Origin: Liriodendron chinense
Lineage: Eukaryota; Streptophyta; Magnoliopsida; Magnoliales; Magnoliaceae
Reading direction: 5' to 3'
Assembly (NCBI GenBank): GCA_003013855.2
Contig: ML058385.1
Coordinates: 806,001 to 870,000, forward strand
DNA: 64,000 nt
Positions 55,134-64,000 of the stretch are shown here, piece after piece. The notes beneath the pieces were generated by a model. That model was not told the DNA's origin and searched no databases. It saw only the letters and a program-made list of their open reading frames with translations. The position numbers were made by a program, and so were the translations under genes. Numbering within the stretch: position 1 is the first letter of the stretch; each line of letters begins with the position of its first letter.

Positions 55134-56362
55134 ATGGCTAGTGATCCTTCGCAAGCTGGCCCTTCGGGTCCACCACTGACTCCGTCGAAGCGTAAACGGG
55201 CGGCCCCAAAGAAGGTTAATCGGAAGTCTGATCAGAACCCTCAGTGGTTCCTGCCTCCAGAAACCTTCAATTTCTATGAACGCATATTAACACTGTCCAA
55301 AGATATGCAACGGAGGATCCTTTGCGACAGATTTGTGCCACCTCCTCCAGACGGGGCACACAAGAATAATGGGACGCTTGGTATGCACCCTTGCATGGTT
55401 TTCGGTCCGATGGGACCGTAGGATCTGAGGACGATGAAGCGAGTCCATCTGTACCTGCTGAGCTTATCAAGCACGACCGTTTGAAAAGGGCTGGGAAAGG
55501 TGCCAAGCAAGTGTATTTAAAGAATCAGGCCAAATTTAAGTCTGATAAGATGATGATCACTTGGTCCACAGTCAAATTGGTGACGGCGCCTCTCAAAATA
55601 AAAAACCCCTTCATTCGACAACACATTAGATATGTAAAGAGCTATCAACGACAACGTTCTCTTCCGGAGATCGAGCCTTCCGACATATGTCGTAGTAATT
55701 CTTTCTTTAGTGTGGATACGTGGACATCCGGCCCAACACCATTCTTAAGTTGCTCTTTGTTTGATAACGGGAAGCATCAGTCCATCGTTGGTACGAAGTG
55801 CATGATCTTCTTAGAGCCGAATCATGGCCCTCACCAGCCTTTCCCCACACATTACTTCGAGACCCTTCGCCAAAGATTTTATCACTTAGGGGATACTGAG
55901 ATTTGGCCGTCTGGTGCATTTCGGACCCGAGGTCACTTAATTCCTCACCCAGGGTATAAAGCATGGGCACTTCGCATTCTGGAGCAACACATGGCTACAT
56001 TGCGAGCAGTAGGTCTGATAAGACTATTGAAGTAACATCGAGTTATTTTTATCGGGAACCATGGGTTTATAAAGGGTTCTTAAACCATTGGTGTTCTATC
56101 ACCAACTCCTTCCACCTGCCGAATGGAGAGATGAACATCTCTCTTTGGGATATGAATCGGATTGCGGGTCTCCCAATCCGCGGGAGGATGTATGATGAAT
56201 GGGTCCCAAGCATGATGAATTGTCTCGGAAGAAGAAGGGAGTAGATAAGGGTTTATTCTCTGAAGCCTGTTATGAACTCTTCGCTAAGCTCCCGCAGTTC
56301 TGGGGTTTCAAAGATAAATTCCCATTCGAAGATTGGCTGGTCTATTTTAGCCACGGTTTGAA

Positions 56363-56445
56363 GTAAGTATCTTGTTGCAAGTTGCGTATCGTTGTTTTCG
56401 TTTCATTTTCTTTCTTTCTATTGATGTCATGTTTTCTCTTTTCAG
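56363..56445 (+). other. intron 1 of the antisense gene, element C (83 bp)
   Basis: GTAAGT donor, TTTTCAG acceptor. Same position and length as 13995-14077. Confidence 0.85.
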
Positions 56446-58673
56446 CTTGGATTATGCGACTTATGATGAAGGTCGCAGTGATAAGGACTTCTTGGAGAGG
56501 AGGATGAAGGAAAACTTCCCCCGTCCTAACAAACTGTCCCCCACTTTTGAGCTGGCTGGCTTTCTGGCGTATTGGCTGAGCTACGTAGCACTGCCGAGCT
56601 CTAAGCAAGCAGATAATGTAAGGGTATCCTGTTTCGCCGTTGCAGGAGCTTTCGCGAATGGTCACCGGTACGCGCTAGCTCCAGTGGTTCTATGCTCTCT
56701 CTATCGGGCCTTCGGCTATGTCATTAGTAACAAGGAGCGTGCCACTTACGGGATGAATTCGGCTTATTGTGGGTGACATTTCTTCTCTGGCTGGCTCGGG
56801 GTATATTTTCCCTGGGTTTATGGGGTAGAATGCGGAGACTATATCCAACCTGCGAAGATTCCACTATATTTCTTTTAGAAGAAGAGAATGGTTGGTCAAA
56901 ATTTGACAACTATTGAAGCAAGAATTGCTCGATATGATGACGTTCATTTCTTCCATTTCTCGGTCACCCATAGCAGAGAGTCGATTTTGTGTACGGACGA
57001 CGACAACATTGACTACTACGAGCATTCATTCCTGGCGGCGATTCGTCCGTATCGCTGCCACTGCGTGAGGGTTTGAAATTCTAGAGGGAGCCTTATTACC
57101 CTAATAGCTTCACTCGCCAGTTCGGGTATGACCAAGGGGTGCCCGAGACATTAGAGCTGGTGAACCGTGAACAACGAGCATATGGTGTCGGGCCCATTCA
57201 TTGGAAGTGGATGTGGCGACAACTCATGTTGACCGGGACCGAGTGTTCTTTTGCCATTCCGGGGACACAACACAGTACCAGGGCTTCTTTCAGATGGATG
57301 AGGTGGTGGGCCCACCAATATACGCTGGTCCGAAATAATTTCCTTGTCAGTGAGCCCATTTTTGTTACACCTCTGGTTGTTACCCCTATTTCAGCCGATG
57401 GGCTTGGATATGTATTAGAGCATCTATATCAGCCTGCCGCACCGAGTACGAAGAGACTTATAACTTCTCTGAACGTGGTGATCGACCATGAGAAGCCTGA
57501 GCATACATGGAAGGTTGGATTGCTCACAGAGAGAGGAATGTAACATTAGAGGAGCCAGAGTTCCCGCCCCTCGGGCCTTTGGATGAATTGCTTGAAGAAG
57601 ATGATATCCTAACAGAGAGTGATAGAAATGATGGCGGCGACGGTGGTGATGGAGGTAATGATTTTGATGATGGTGGTGATGGTGATGATGAAGGTAATGG
57701 TGGAGATGATGGTGGTGCTGATGATGAAGGTAATGATGTTGACGGTGGTGGTGCTGATGGTGGTGACGATGTAGGTGGTGAAGATGATGGTGGTGATGAT
57801 GGAGGTGATGAAGATGATGGTGGCTCAGCAGGGATTGTATCGACAAGTGGTCAAAGGAGCTAAGGGCATTTGCCCAGATGTTCTGGTCCTGGGGATAGTG
57901 ACGATGAGGTGTTGCCCGAACGAATCGGTCCCCGAGGGAAAACTGCCCCTAGTCTTCCTATCACTTGTGGGGGTAAGAAGATCAAGGAGATGTGGAAATT
58001 ACATAGAGCTGAACGTTTACGGAAACGACTCTCCAAGGATACAGGTGACGCTCCGGCAGACAATGCAGCTGAGGTCAGGGAAGAGGGTGAATTAAGCTCT
58101 CAAGCCAATCTAAGCGGAGACCGTCACTCCAGGGGGAATAACAATGATGATCCGATATATGAGAGATCAGTCCCTGAAGAAGATACATGAGCCATCTTTA
58201 TGGATCTAGATGATGATGCACCTGCCGAATCTGTTCTTCCTCCTAATCTTCCCATGGCAGAGGCTGAAGTTAATCAGGCTCTGCTCCCGAAACGACTGTC
58301 ACTGCTGCGGTGGAAGGGGTTGCAGTCCCTGCTACTGGACTGAATGCGTCTGAACCTGCTGTGGAAGCTCCTCCCACTGCCGAGCCATCATTGATTGAAC
58401 TTATTGTGGAAGCTCCTCCTTCTGTTGAACCACTACCAACTGGACCTGTCGTGAATGCATCTTTCTCTGTTGTGCCATCATCAGCTGAGCCTGTCGCTGA
58501 AGTTCCTCCTATTGTTGAGTCAACATCTAATGCCAACATTCTCGAGGTCGTGGTGCTATCTTCTCCAGAATTACTTGAACCATCGACTGAGAGAATGACT
58601 GAACCTGCCCTAGTATCGTCTGTGCCCACTGACTTAACCAGTGCTCTTGTCGTTGGCATTCCTGAAGTCACCG

Positions 58674-58757
58674 GTATATTACTTGTCTTTGTTGTCTTGA
58701 CTGCTTTCTTTCTTGCTGTGGTTTTCTTGTACTGATATTCATCGTTTACTTTGTCAG
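58674..58757 (+). other. intron 2 of the antisense gene, element C (84 bp)
   Basis: GTATAT donor, TTTGTCAG acceptor. Same position and length as 16228-16311. Confidence 0.78.
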
Positions 58758-59460
58758 CGACAATTCCTGTCCGTGCTCCTACTTCTGTGGTTTTGCCTGA
58801 AGCACTCATTTCTTCCCATCGAGGCTTATCAAGAATAAAGGTGAATCTTTTAAAGAATCTTCTGACGAATATCGCCGATTCTCTAAAGAATGGGGATGAA
58901 TGGTCTATCCTGGATGAGGGTCTGCAAGCGCTTGAATATAATGCTATATGGCTCGGGTTTGACGTCTCCTTGTTGGTCAGTCACGTGGTCCAATTCAAGG
59001 AAGGAATGGCCCGCGTCATTGGTGCAAAGCATCTCAGGCTGGATCCTTTTGTTGAGGAGAAGCGCGGTCAGTTGCAGTCCCTTCTTTCGAAGTTAGAAGT
59101 TCACAGGGCGGATGTGGCTGTGGCAAGGCAAAACTGGCAAGTTGCTAGCACTGGATGTCAAGAGGCCACGAAACGTCTAGAGGGGATTGACAGTGAAATA
59201 ACATGGCTACAGGCTGAGCGTTTGGTTGTTCACCTTAACTTTGCAAGTTTAGCAGTTAGAAAGCTTGCTTGTAGTCGTCTATTGATCAACATGAGGCGAA
59301 GTGTAATGCTGTAGAGGCTCAGATTACAGAACTGCAGTAGTTTCTTCAGAACGTTCCTGATCCTGCTCAAGTTTTGGCTGAAGCAGAGGCGGTGTAAAGG
59401 GATGTTCAAAATTCTGCAATTGATGCGTTAGAGCAATATATGAAAAACTTAGATGGTTGA

Positions 59461-59893
59461 ACTATAACAATCTTCATTTGTGATTTGAAGTATGTTGTAA
59501 TGAATATTATAACAATATGTATCCTATTGTAATTTTGGGTTCATGTTGCGTTTCTAGCCTACTTGCCATTTCTTTATTTGAGTTTGGATGCAAACGGACT
59601 AAGCTATTTTGAAAAGGAATGTCCCCCTGTTAGGACTTAAACCTACTTCCATGTGAAAAGGATGTGACCGAGTCTTGATTTAGGGCTTATCCCAATTCTC
59701 GATGGTCTTGAAAAGGAGCAGGGTGCCATACTTGACATGTCCTGTGTCTTAACGACCTTACTGATACCTGTACAAGTATAAAATAGATGATTAGTATTTA
59801 GATTTAATCATTGTGTGGTATTATTTCTTTTAGTATCTATTTATTACACTTCCCTCTAATGAGGTGTTTACAAATTATAACAATGAGCTTATG
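59461..59893. other. convergent 3' region, element C
   Basis: AT-rich, no ORF; equivalent of 17016-17447. Nothing further seen. Confidence 0.6.
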
Positions 59894-60535
59894 TTAAGTA
59901 TAATATCTTTTAAAAAACCGGCCATTCACCAGCGAACTGATGCCCTGCCCCTTGAAATCAATTACTCGATAGGCCCCGTTGGAATAAACTTCATCAACGA
60001 TACATACTGAATCCCATTTTGGATTGAATTTGCTTTTGGGACCTTGAGTCAGTGCCGGACGTTTCATCATTAGCACCAAATCGCCCCTTTTGAACGACCT
60101 ACCGCGAACTCTTTTATCGTATGAGGCTGAGATTTATTTCTGATACATTTCGAGCCTTTGCTGAGCGGTGTGCCTCTTTTCATCTAAATCGTCAAGTTCT
60201 GTCATTCTGGTCTTGGCATTTTATTTTGATGTCAGGGAGTGCCGAAGTGCAACCCATAGCAAGTCGACCTGTATCTCCATTGGGACTACTGCCTCTGTAT
60301 CGTATACTAAGGAGTAAGGTGTGGCTTTAGTGGCGGTGCGATATGTGGTCCGATATGCCCATAATGCTTTGGGTAGATGCTTGTCCCAATCTTTCTTATT
60401 TTCCACTACCGTTTTCTTTAAAATTTTCACGATAGTCTTGTTAAAGGCTTCGGCTAGCCCATTTGCAAGGGGATAGTAAGGTGTCGAATAGTAGTGCTTG
60501 ATCTTGAATTTCATGCACAAGCTGTCGATGGTGAC
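59894..60535 (-). pseudogene. integrase remnant, element C
   Basis: Core end FKIKHYYSTPYYPLANGLAE then AFNKTIVKILKKTVVENKKD (with the catalytic Glu), WAYRTTYRTATKATPYSLVY, and C-terminal MMKRPALTQGPKSKFNPKWD to NGRFFKRYYT. Close to element B integrase but with frame breaks near 60100 and 60230. Truncated at 60536 by an LTR insertion. Confidence 0.85.
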
Positions 60536-62088
60536 TGTTCACTCCCCAAGTGTAGGGTTGCGAAGTAGTAATAATTCGGAAAGACCGAGTATCGTTCCCA
60601 CAGAGATTTATGAATGGGTATTCTCAGAATTTGTCTAAAATAACTAATAATTAAGATCCTATTAAGAACTAAAGCTGAAAAATAATGATTTGAGTTTAAA
60701 CAATGATTTATGAAAGGTAATATCAATTTAAAAAGGCACTAGAGCGCCAAGGATCCACTTTTGATAAGTTTCAATGCATCAACACAACTAGGTCTCTCAT
60801 AACTCAATCGGAATCGAATTCATATCTCTATCCAATCGGAATATAGAGCGGTTTAACCAGCAATTATCCAAAACAAGTGCTTATTCATTGATTTGATTCC
60901 CACAACCATGCTCAGGCCTTGGGCACACTCAATTGTGTAGGCCAGGCCTCTTTCCAATCTAGTTAAGATTCATAACCATAGCCTTCATCAAATCCTGTCA
61001 CTAGACTTGATTACAACTAATTATTAGAACTCTAATTAAATCAAAATCAATCAACAAGCAACTATTTCAGATTACTACAAAAGATAAGAACTTTAGTTGA
61101 ATGAGTTCCCACATGAAAATCAGGCCATTGTACACAAGGCAATCAAAGAATCTACCATGCCCGGAGTCGATGATAGATCAATGAACTACACAAGCATAAA
61201 CAATGTTCAGAAACTAAATTACTAAGTTAGGATCACTAAGAATCACATGAGCCCGGAGTCATCAAGAGATCAAAGTAAAATCCCAACTAGAACTTGATTC
61301 AAACTCACATTAACTAAAATTCATCAATTAAATCATAAAAAGGAAACCTAGGTTGCATCAATCCATCAAAAACAAATCAAAAGCTTCACCTCTTAGCCCT
61401 AGCTAAGAGGTTTTAGTTCATCTCTAACATCCTTTAACTAGAAGCCTCAAAAACATAAAAAACTACTAAAACAGGAAGAAAACTAAGAAAACTCAAAGTA
61501 GAATCCGTCTCCCAAACAATCCCCACGTCCTAGCATGCCCTGGTATGAAGAGGAGAAGTTCCTTTTATAGATTGGCGCGGAAGATTCCAGATTTAGCAAG
61601 GAATTACGCAATTGCGCAGAGAAAATCGGAGCTTCACGCACACGCTGTTGCACTGACGACCGGTCTCAAAACTGCATAATCTGTCCAGAGAGTTTTTGTG
61701 TTTCTGGACTAGTCTCGACCTGTCTGGCGACCGGTCTGGCGACCAGTCTTGCGACCGGTCTAAGATGAGAAAAACAGTCCAAAATAGACACTGTCGACCT
61801 GTCTGTCGACCTGTCTGACGACCGGTCTACAAACAGGTCTAAGAACAAAAGTTCAGTTTTTCTTCTTTATCTCTTCTCTTTCTTTCTTGCTTCTTTCTTC
61901 CACCTTTTGGTACTTGTTATATTGATCTTCAATGCATATAAAGTGACTCTTTTAACCATGAATTGGTGAAGTCTCCTTCTCATTCCTACAATCACAAATC
62001 CATGCATCAGATTAGTCTTTAAATCATGAAACGCATGCATAATGAGTGATGAATTGGGGTTAGAATATGCACAATTAAGAGCTCAACA
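60536..62088 (-). repeat. 3' LTR of element E
   Basis: 1,553 bp; element sense TGTTGAGCTC...GGGGAGTGAACA. Minus-strand TATA box CTATAAAAGG at 61561-61570 with GCCAAT just upstream. CGACCGGTCT/CGACCTGTCT repeats at 61655-61835 lie directly upstream of the TATA box. Confidence 0.75.
61655..61835. repeat. GACCGGTCT repeats in LTR E
   Basis: About nine imperfect copies of GCGACCGGTCTG or its variants (CGACCTGTCT, CGACCAGTCT), in direct orientation. The ACCGGT core is a palindrome shared with 42197-42609 and 51220-51440. Confidence 0.75.
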
Positions 62089-63218
62089 CACCCCACAACC
62101 AGCATTTTGCTAGTCCCGAGCAAAACATGCGTGAAATAAGTTTCATTCTCCAAAACCCAACTATTCTTCAGAAACTATTCTTCTATACATTCCAAGACAA
62201 ACAAGCGTAAAAATCAGAGAAATTAGGTGATAGAGGTTGAAACCTTAAACTCTCAGAACATAATAAGTGTTTATATGAAATTCCCGCTGTTTGATTGATA
62301 AATAGAAGAACTTGAACAAATTCAACCTAGTATGCATAGTGAAAGTTCATCCCATGAATTTTCGGGATTATCTTCTTCATAAATCAACTAAACTATAGAT
62401 CTCAAGGTGTATAGAGCAACAACAAGCCTATGACAGGAATTTGCCTTACCATCCTTCCGATGGCTTTCACAATACTTCCCATTTCCGGCTTTGGTTACGG
62501 GTAGACCATCCCTCGGTTGGTAGTAGGTAGCCCTAATCGGAATTTTCTACCATTTTTCCATCATTCCCAATTTCATCCTTCTTTTCCTTTTTCTTTTATA
62601 TTAGATAGGATTTTTAGAAATCCATATCTTTCGTTATTTTCCTATGGACAAGGATGGACAAAGTACCCCGGCTTGGTTTCTCAATACCTTAAATTAAGGT
62701 CTAGTTAATCCAAAAATCACATAATCCTTTCAAATCATGAAAATCGTGTAATGTGAACAAGGTGTAAAAGTATTCAAATTTTCTATCAATCATAAAAATA
62801 GGTGAATTCACATATAAAACTATTATATTAAGAGAAATTCAAAGCTTGCAACATCCCTCACTTCGTATCTCCTTTTCTTATACTTATATCATCTCGAATG
62901 CATAGAATCAAAGATTTCCAAAAGAGTTTTGAATTTTAGAAAAATCGAAAAATTTCTACATCATTGCTCGAAATGTCACAAAAGCTAGCAGATTCATCAT
63001 CTAAGGAATCTCTCACCCCCCAACCAAAACTTTACATTGTCCTCAATGAAATAAGATATGCAATATGCATGACATGAGAGCAATGACATAAAACAAAGGA
63101 GAGTGAGAACGAGAGTACCTGAGGTAGCAAGTTTATCAATTCTAGCATCTTCCATTGTCTCAATGAGACTTATTCAATCCTAAATGTAGAAAAGAAATCC
63201 TAACCTACCTACTTACCT
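62089..63218 (-). other. 3' untranslated region of element E
   Basis: AT-rich; no ORF above about 60 codons. ATTTTGCTAGTCCCGAGCAAA near the LTR is a phrase often seen in plant retrotransposon 3' regions (memory). Nothing else. Confidence 0.5.
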
Positions 63219-64000
63219 TTAATTAGTCTGATCGACTATATGATCAAATTTGAGCAGGATCTTCATGAATTTCAATAAGTTTCTCATGAGGACTATCCAA
63301 AGTCCTGCTCGAATGTATACATGGGTGCATTTCTTCATTAAGGTCCAATCATAGTGTGCACCACACGCATGTAAGGAGGAGATAAGAACAGCAAAAAGAT
63401 ATCTCCTCAAGTCCTGAATTGGGTTGTAATTGATTAAAAACGGGTCCTCCCAATCAGAATTTTCAATGGGTTGAAGAACCCATAATGGTGGAGAGACATT
63501 CATTAAGTATTTTTCAGTTTGGGTTGTCTCCTCTACAAATTCAGAATTGCATGGTGCTTCCACAAACAATTGTAAAGAGTGTAAATCAGTGGAATGGTGT
63601 TCTTCAGGCACCGACACTATGTCTAACAAACTATCCAACTCCTTAATCATCTCATCATCCAGATTATAGGGGTGGGTCATATATTCCTCTACGAAATCGA
63701 GAGAGTTGGATGAAGGGTCCTTGTTCTCCCTAAGTGATTGAGGAAAGTCTGTTTCAATGGCAATAAATTCCTCCTCTATAGAGGGGAGGTCTTCCAAAGA
63801 AAAATTTTCAGATTCAGTGATAAGCAAATCATCTAACATTGGTTGATCTAAAATTTCAGATTGTGCCACCACATCATCCAAAGAAACAGAATTTTCAACC
63901 CAAGGGAGTTCTTCCACAATAGAATCCGGCATGTGTTGTTGGTGGAAGGACTCAAAAATATTGACTTCAGCCATCTCTCTAGCAAGAATAACTTCTGGCG
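63219..64000 (-). CDS. acidic protein of unknown function, element E (partial)
   Basis: Open from the right edge to a stop at 63219; about 260 codons visible, with a Met at 63974 but the frame continues upstream (PEVILARE before it). Strongly acidic: IVEELPWVENSVSLDDVVAQ, ESENFSLEDLPSIEEEFIAI, DDEMIKELDSLLDIVSVPEE; a hydrophobic segment LRRYLFAVLISSLHACG near the C-terminus. I do not recognise it. Its position before the 3' LTR on the sense strand suggests the end of the polyprotein or an extra ORF of element E. No stop interrupts it, so it may be recent. Confidence 0.5.
   Translation of the reverse strand, partial: PEVILAREMAEVNIFESFHQQHMPDSIVEELPWVENSVSLDDVVAQSEILDQPMLDDLLITESENFSLEDLPSIEEEFIAIETDFPQSLRENKDPSSNSLDFVEEYMTHPYNLDDEMIKELDSLLDIVSVPEEHHSTDLHSLQLFVEAPCNSEFVEETTQTEKYLMNVSPPLWVLQPIENSDWEDPFLINYNPIQDLRRYLFAVLISSLHACGAHYDWTLMKKCTHVYIRAGLWIVLMRNLLKFMKILLKFDHIVDQTN

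Larger units (their letters stand above)
55134..59460 (+). pseudogene. antisense plant-mobile-domain gene, element C
   Basis: Homologue of 11510-17015. Three exons 55134-56362, 56446-58673, 58758-59460 (introns 83 and 84 bp), about 1,385 codons. ATG 55134 starts MASDPSQAGPSGPPLTPSKR. Mobile-domain core KGFLNHWCSITNSFHLPNGE then MNISLWDMNRIAGLPIRGRM is in frame here. Second half LDYATYDEGRSDKDFLERRM on. Acidic tract is coded by GATGGTGGTGAT-like repeats (57600-57840), then a Pro/Glu-rich tract and coiled C-terminus. Broken by frameshifts near 55385, 56010 and 56215 and stops near 56774, 56878 and 57080, none shared with element B as far as I can see. Confidence 0.8.
51734..60535 (-). mobile_element. 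Tat-like element C, 3' part (older relative of B)
   Basis: 3' LTR 51734-53991, polypurine tract 53992-54002, antisense gene 55134-59460 on the plus strand, integrase remnant 59894-60535. Same order as element B. Gag and the rest of pol are beyond the LTR inserted at 60536. Left flank CCTAC (51729-51733). It is more decayed than B and 60-75% similar by eye in non-coding parts. Confidence 0.88.
60536..64000 (-). mobile_element. LTR element E, 3' part, runs off right edge
   Basis: 3' LTR 60536-62088 inserted in element C integrase after GTGAC (60531-60535, likely TSD). Polypurine-like GTTGTGGGGTG (62089-62099 on the minus strand) precedes TGTTGAGCTC. Then 1.1 kb without genes and an acidic ORF at 63219. 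The sequence ACTCCCCAAGTGTAGGG is common in plant LTRs (memory); lineage not determined. Confidence 0.7.

Noticed and set aside
61666..61848. 60-codon minus-strand frame rich in DRS and VAR repeats
   Set aside because: Translation of the GACCGGTCT repeats in LTR E.
28104..64000. Host gene exons between elements
   Set aside because: Scanned frames for conserved plant protein motifs; found only retroelement domains, the mobile-domain gene and one unrecognised ORF at the right edge.

Overview
The window is plant nuclear DNA made almost entirely of nested LTR retrotransposons; I see no convincing host gene. Evidence for a large-genome flowering plant: Tat/Ogre-type and Del/Tekay-type Ty3/gypsy pol proteins, LTRs with TG...CA ends and 5-bp target-site duplications (TSDs), a plant mobile domain protein, and GT-AG introns. 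Repeated non-coding phrases at 33.6-37.9 kb recall magnoliid trees such as Lauraceae or Magnoliaceae; that is memory-based and low confidence.

Layout. (1) Minus-strand Tat-like element A runs from before position 1 to its 5' LTR at 26870-28103 (gag, protease, RT, two RNase H domains, start of integrase; all decayed). (2) A 19-kb minus-strand Tat-like element B (7630-26669, TSD ATACT) is inserted in A. Between its pol and 3' LTR, B carries a plus-strand (antisense) spliced gene with a plant mobile domain (11510-17015), broken by a solo LTR (12346-13593, TSD GTGGG). (3) Element A sits in the 3' LTR of a minus-strand Del/Tekay chromovirus (28104-44434). That chromovirus is also interrupted by a solo LTR (28914-31650, TSD ATTCA), a 7.3-kb LTR-type insertion (32557-39889) and another solo LTR (40941-42947, TSD AATCC). 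(4) 44435-46437 is the 5' part of a plus-strand Tat-like element (LTR, primer site, gag). 46438-50425 is a composite LTR-like block rich in tandem repeats. 50426-51733 is a diverged copy of the 40941-42947 LTR family. (5) 51734-60535 is element C, an older relative of B: 3' LTR, the same antisense gene and an integrase remnant. It is cut at 60536 by a further minus-strand LTR element, whose acidic ORF of unknown function runs off the right edge.

How the parts relate. In B and C the element is arranged as 5'LTR-gag-pol on one strand and a long separate gene on the other. The antisense gene's TATA box lies exactly 71 bp from the 3' LTR in both copies. Both copies have two introns of matching length (83 and 84 bp) and nearly equal total coding length, yet carry different frameshifts, so the gene was intact and maintained before both copies decayed. 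B has a primer site extended to a tRNA-Arg 3' half. Several LTRs carry palindromic tandem arrays upstream of their TATA boxes.

All distances, identities and repeat counts were read by eye; family names rest on recognised protein motifs, not searches.
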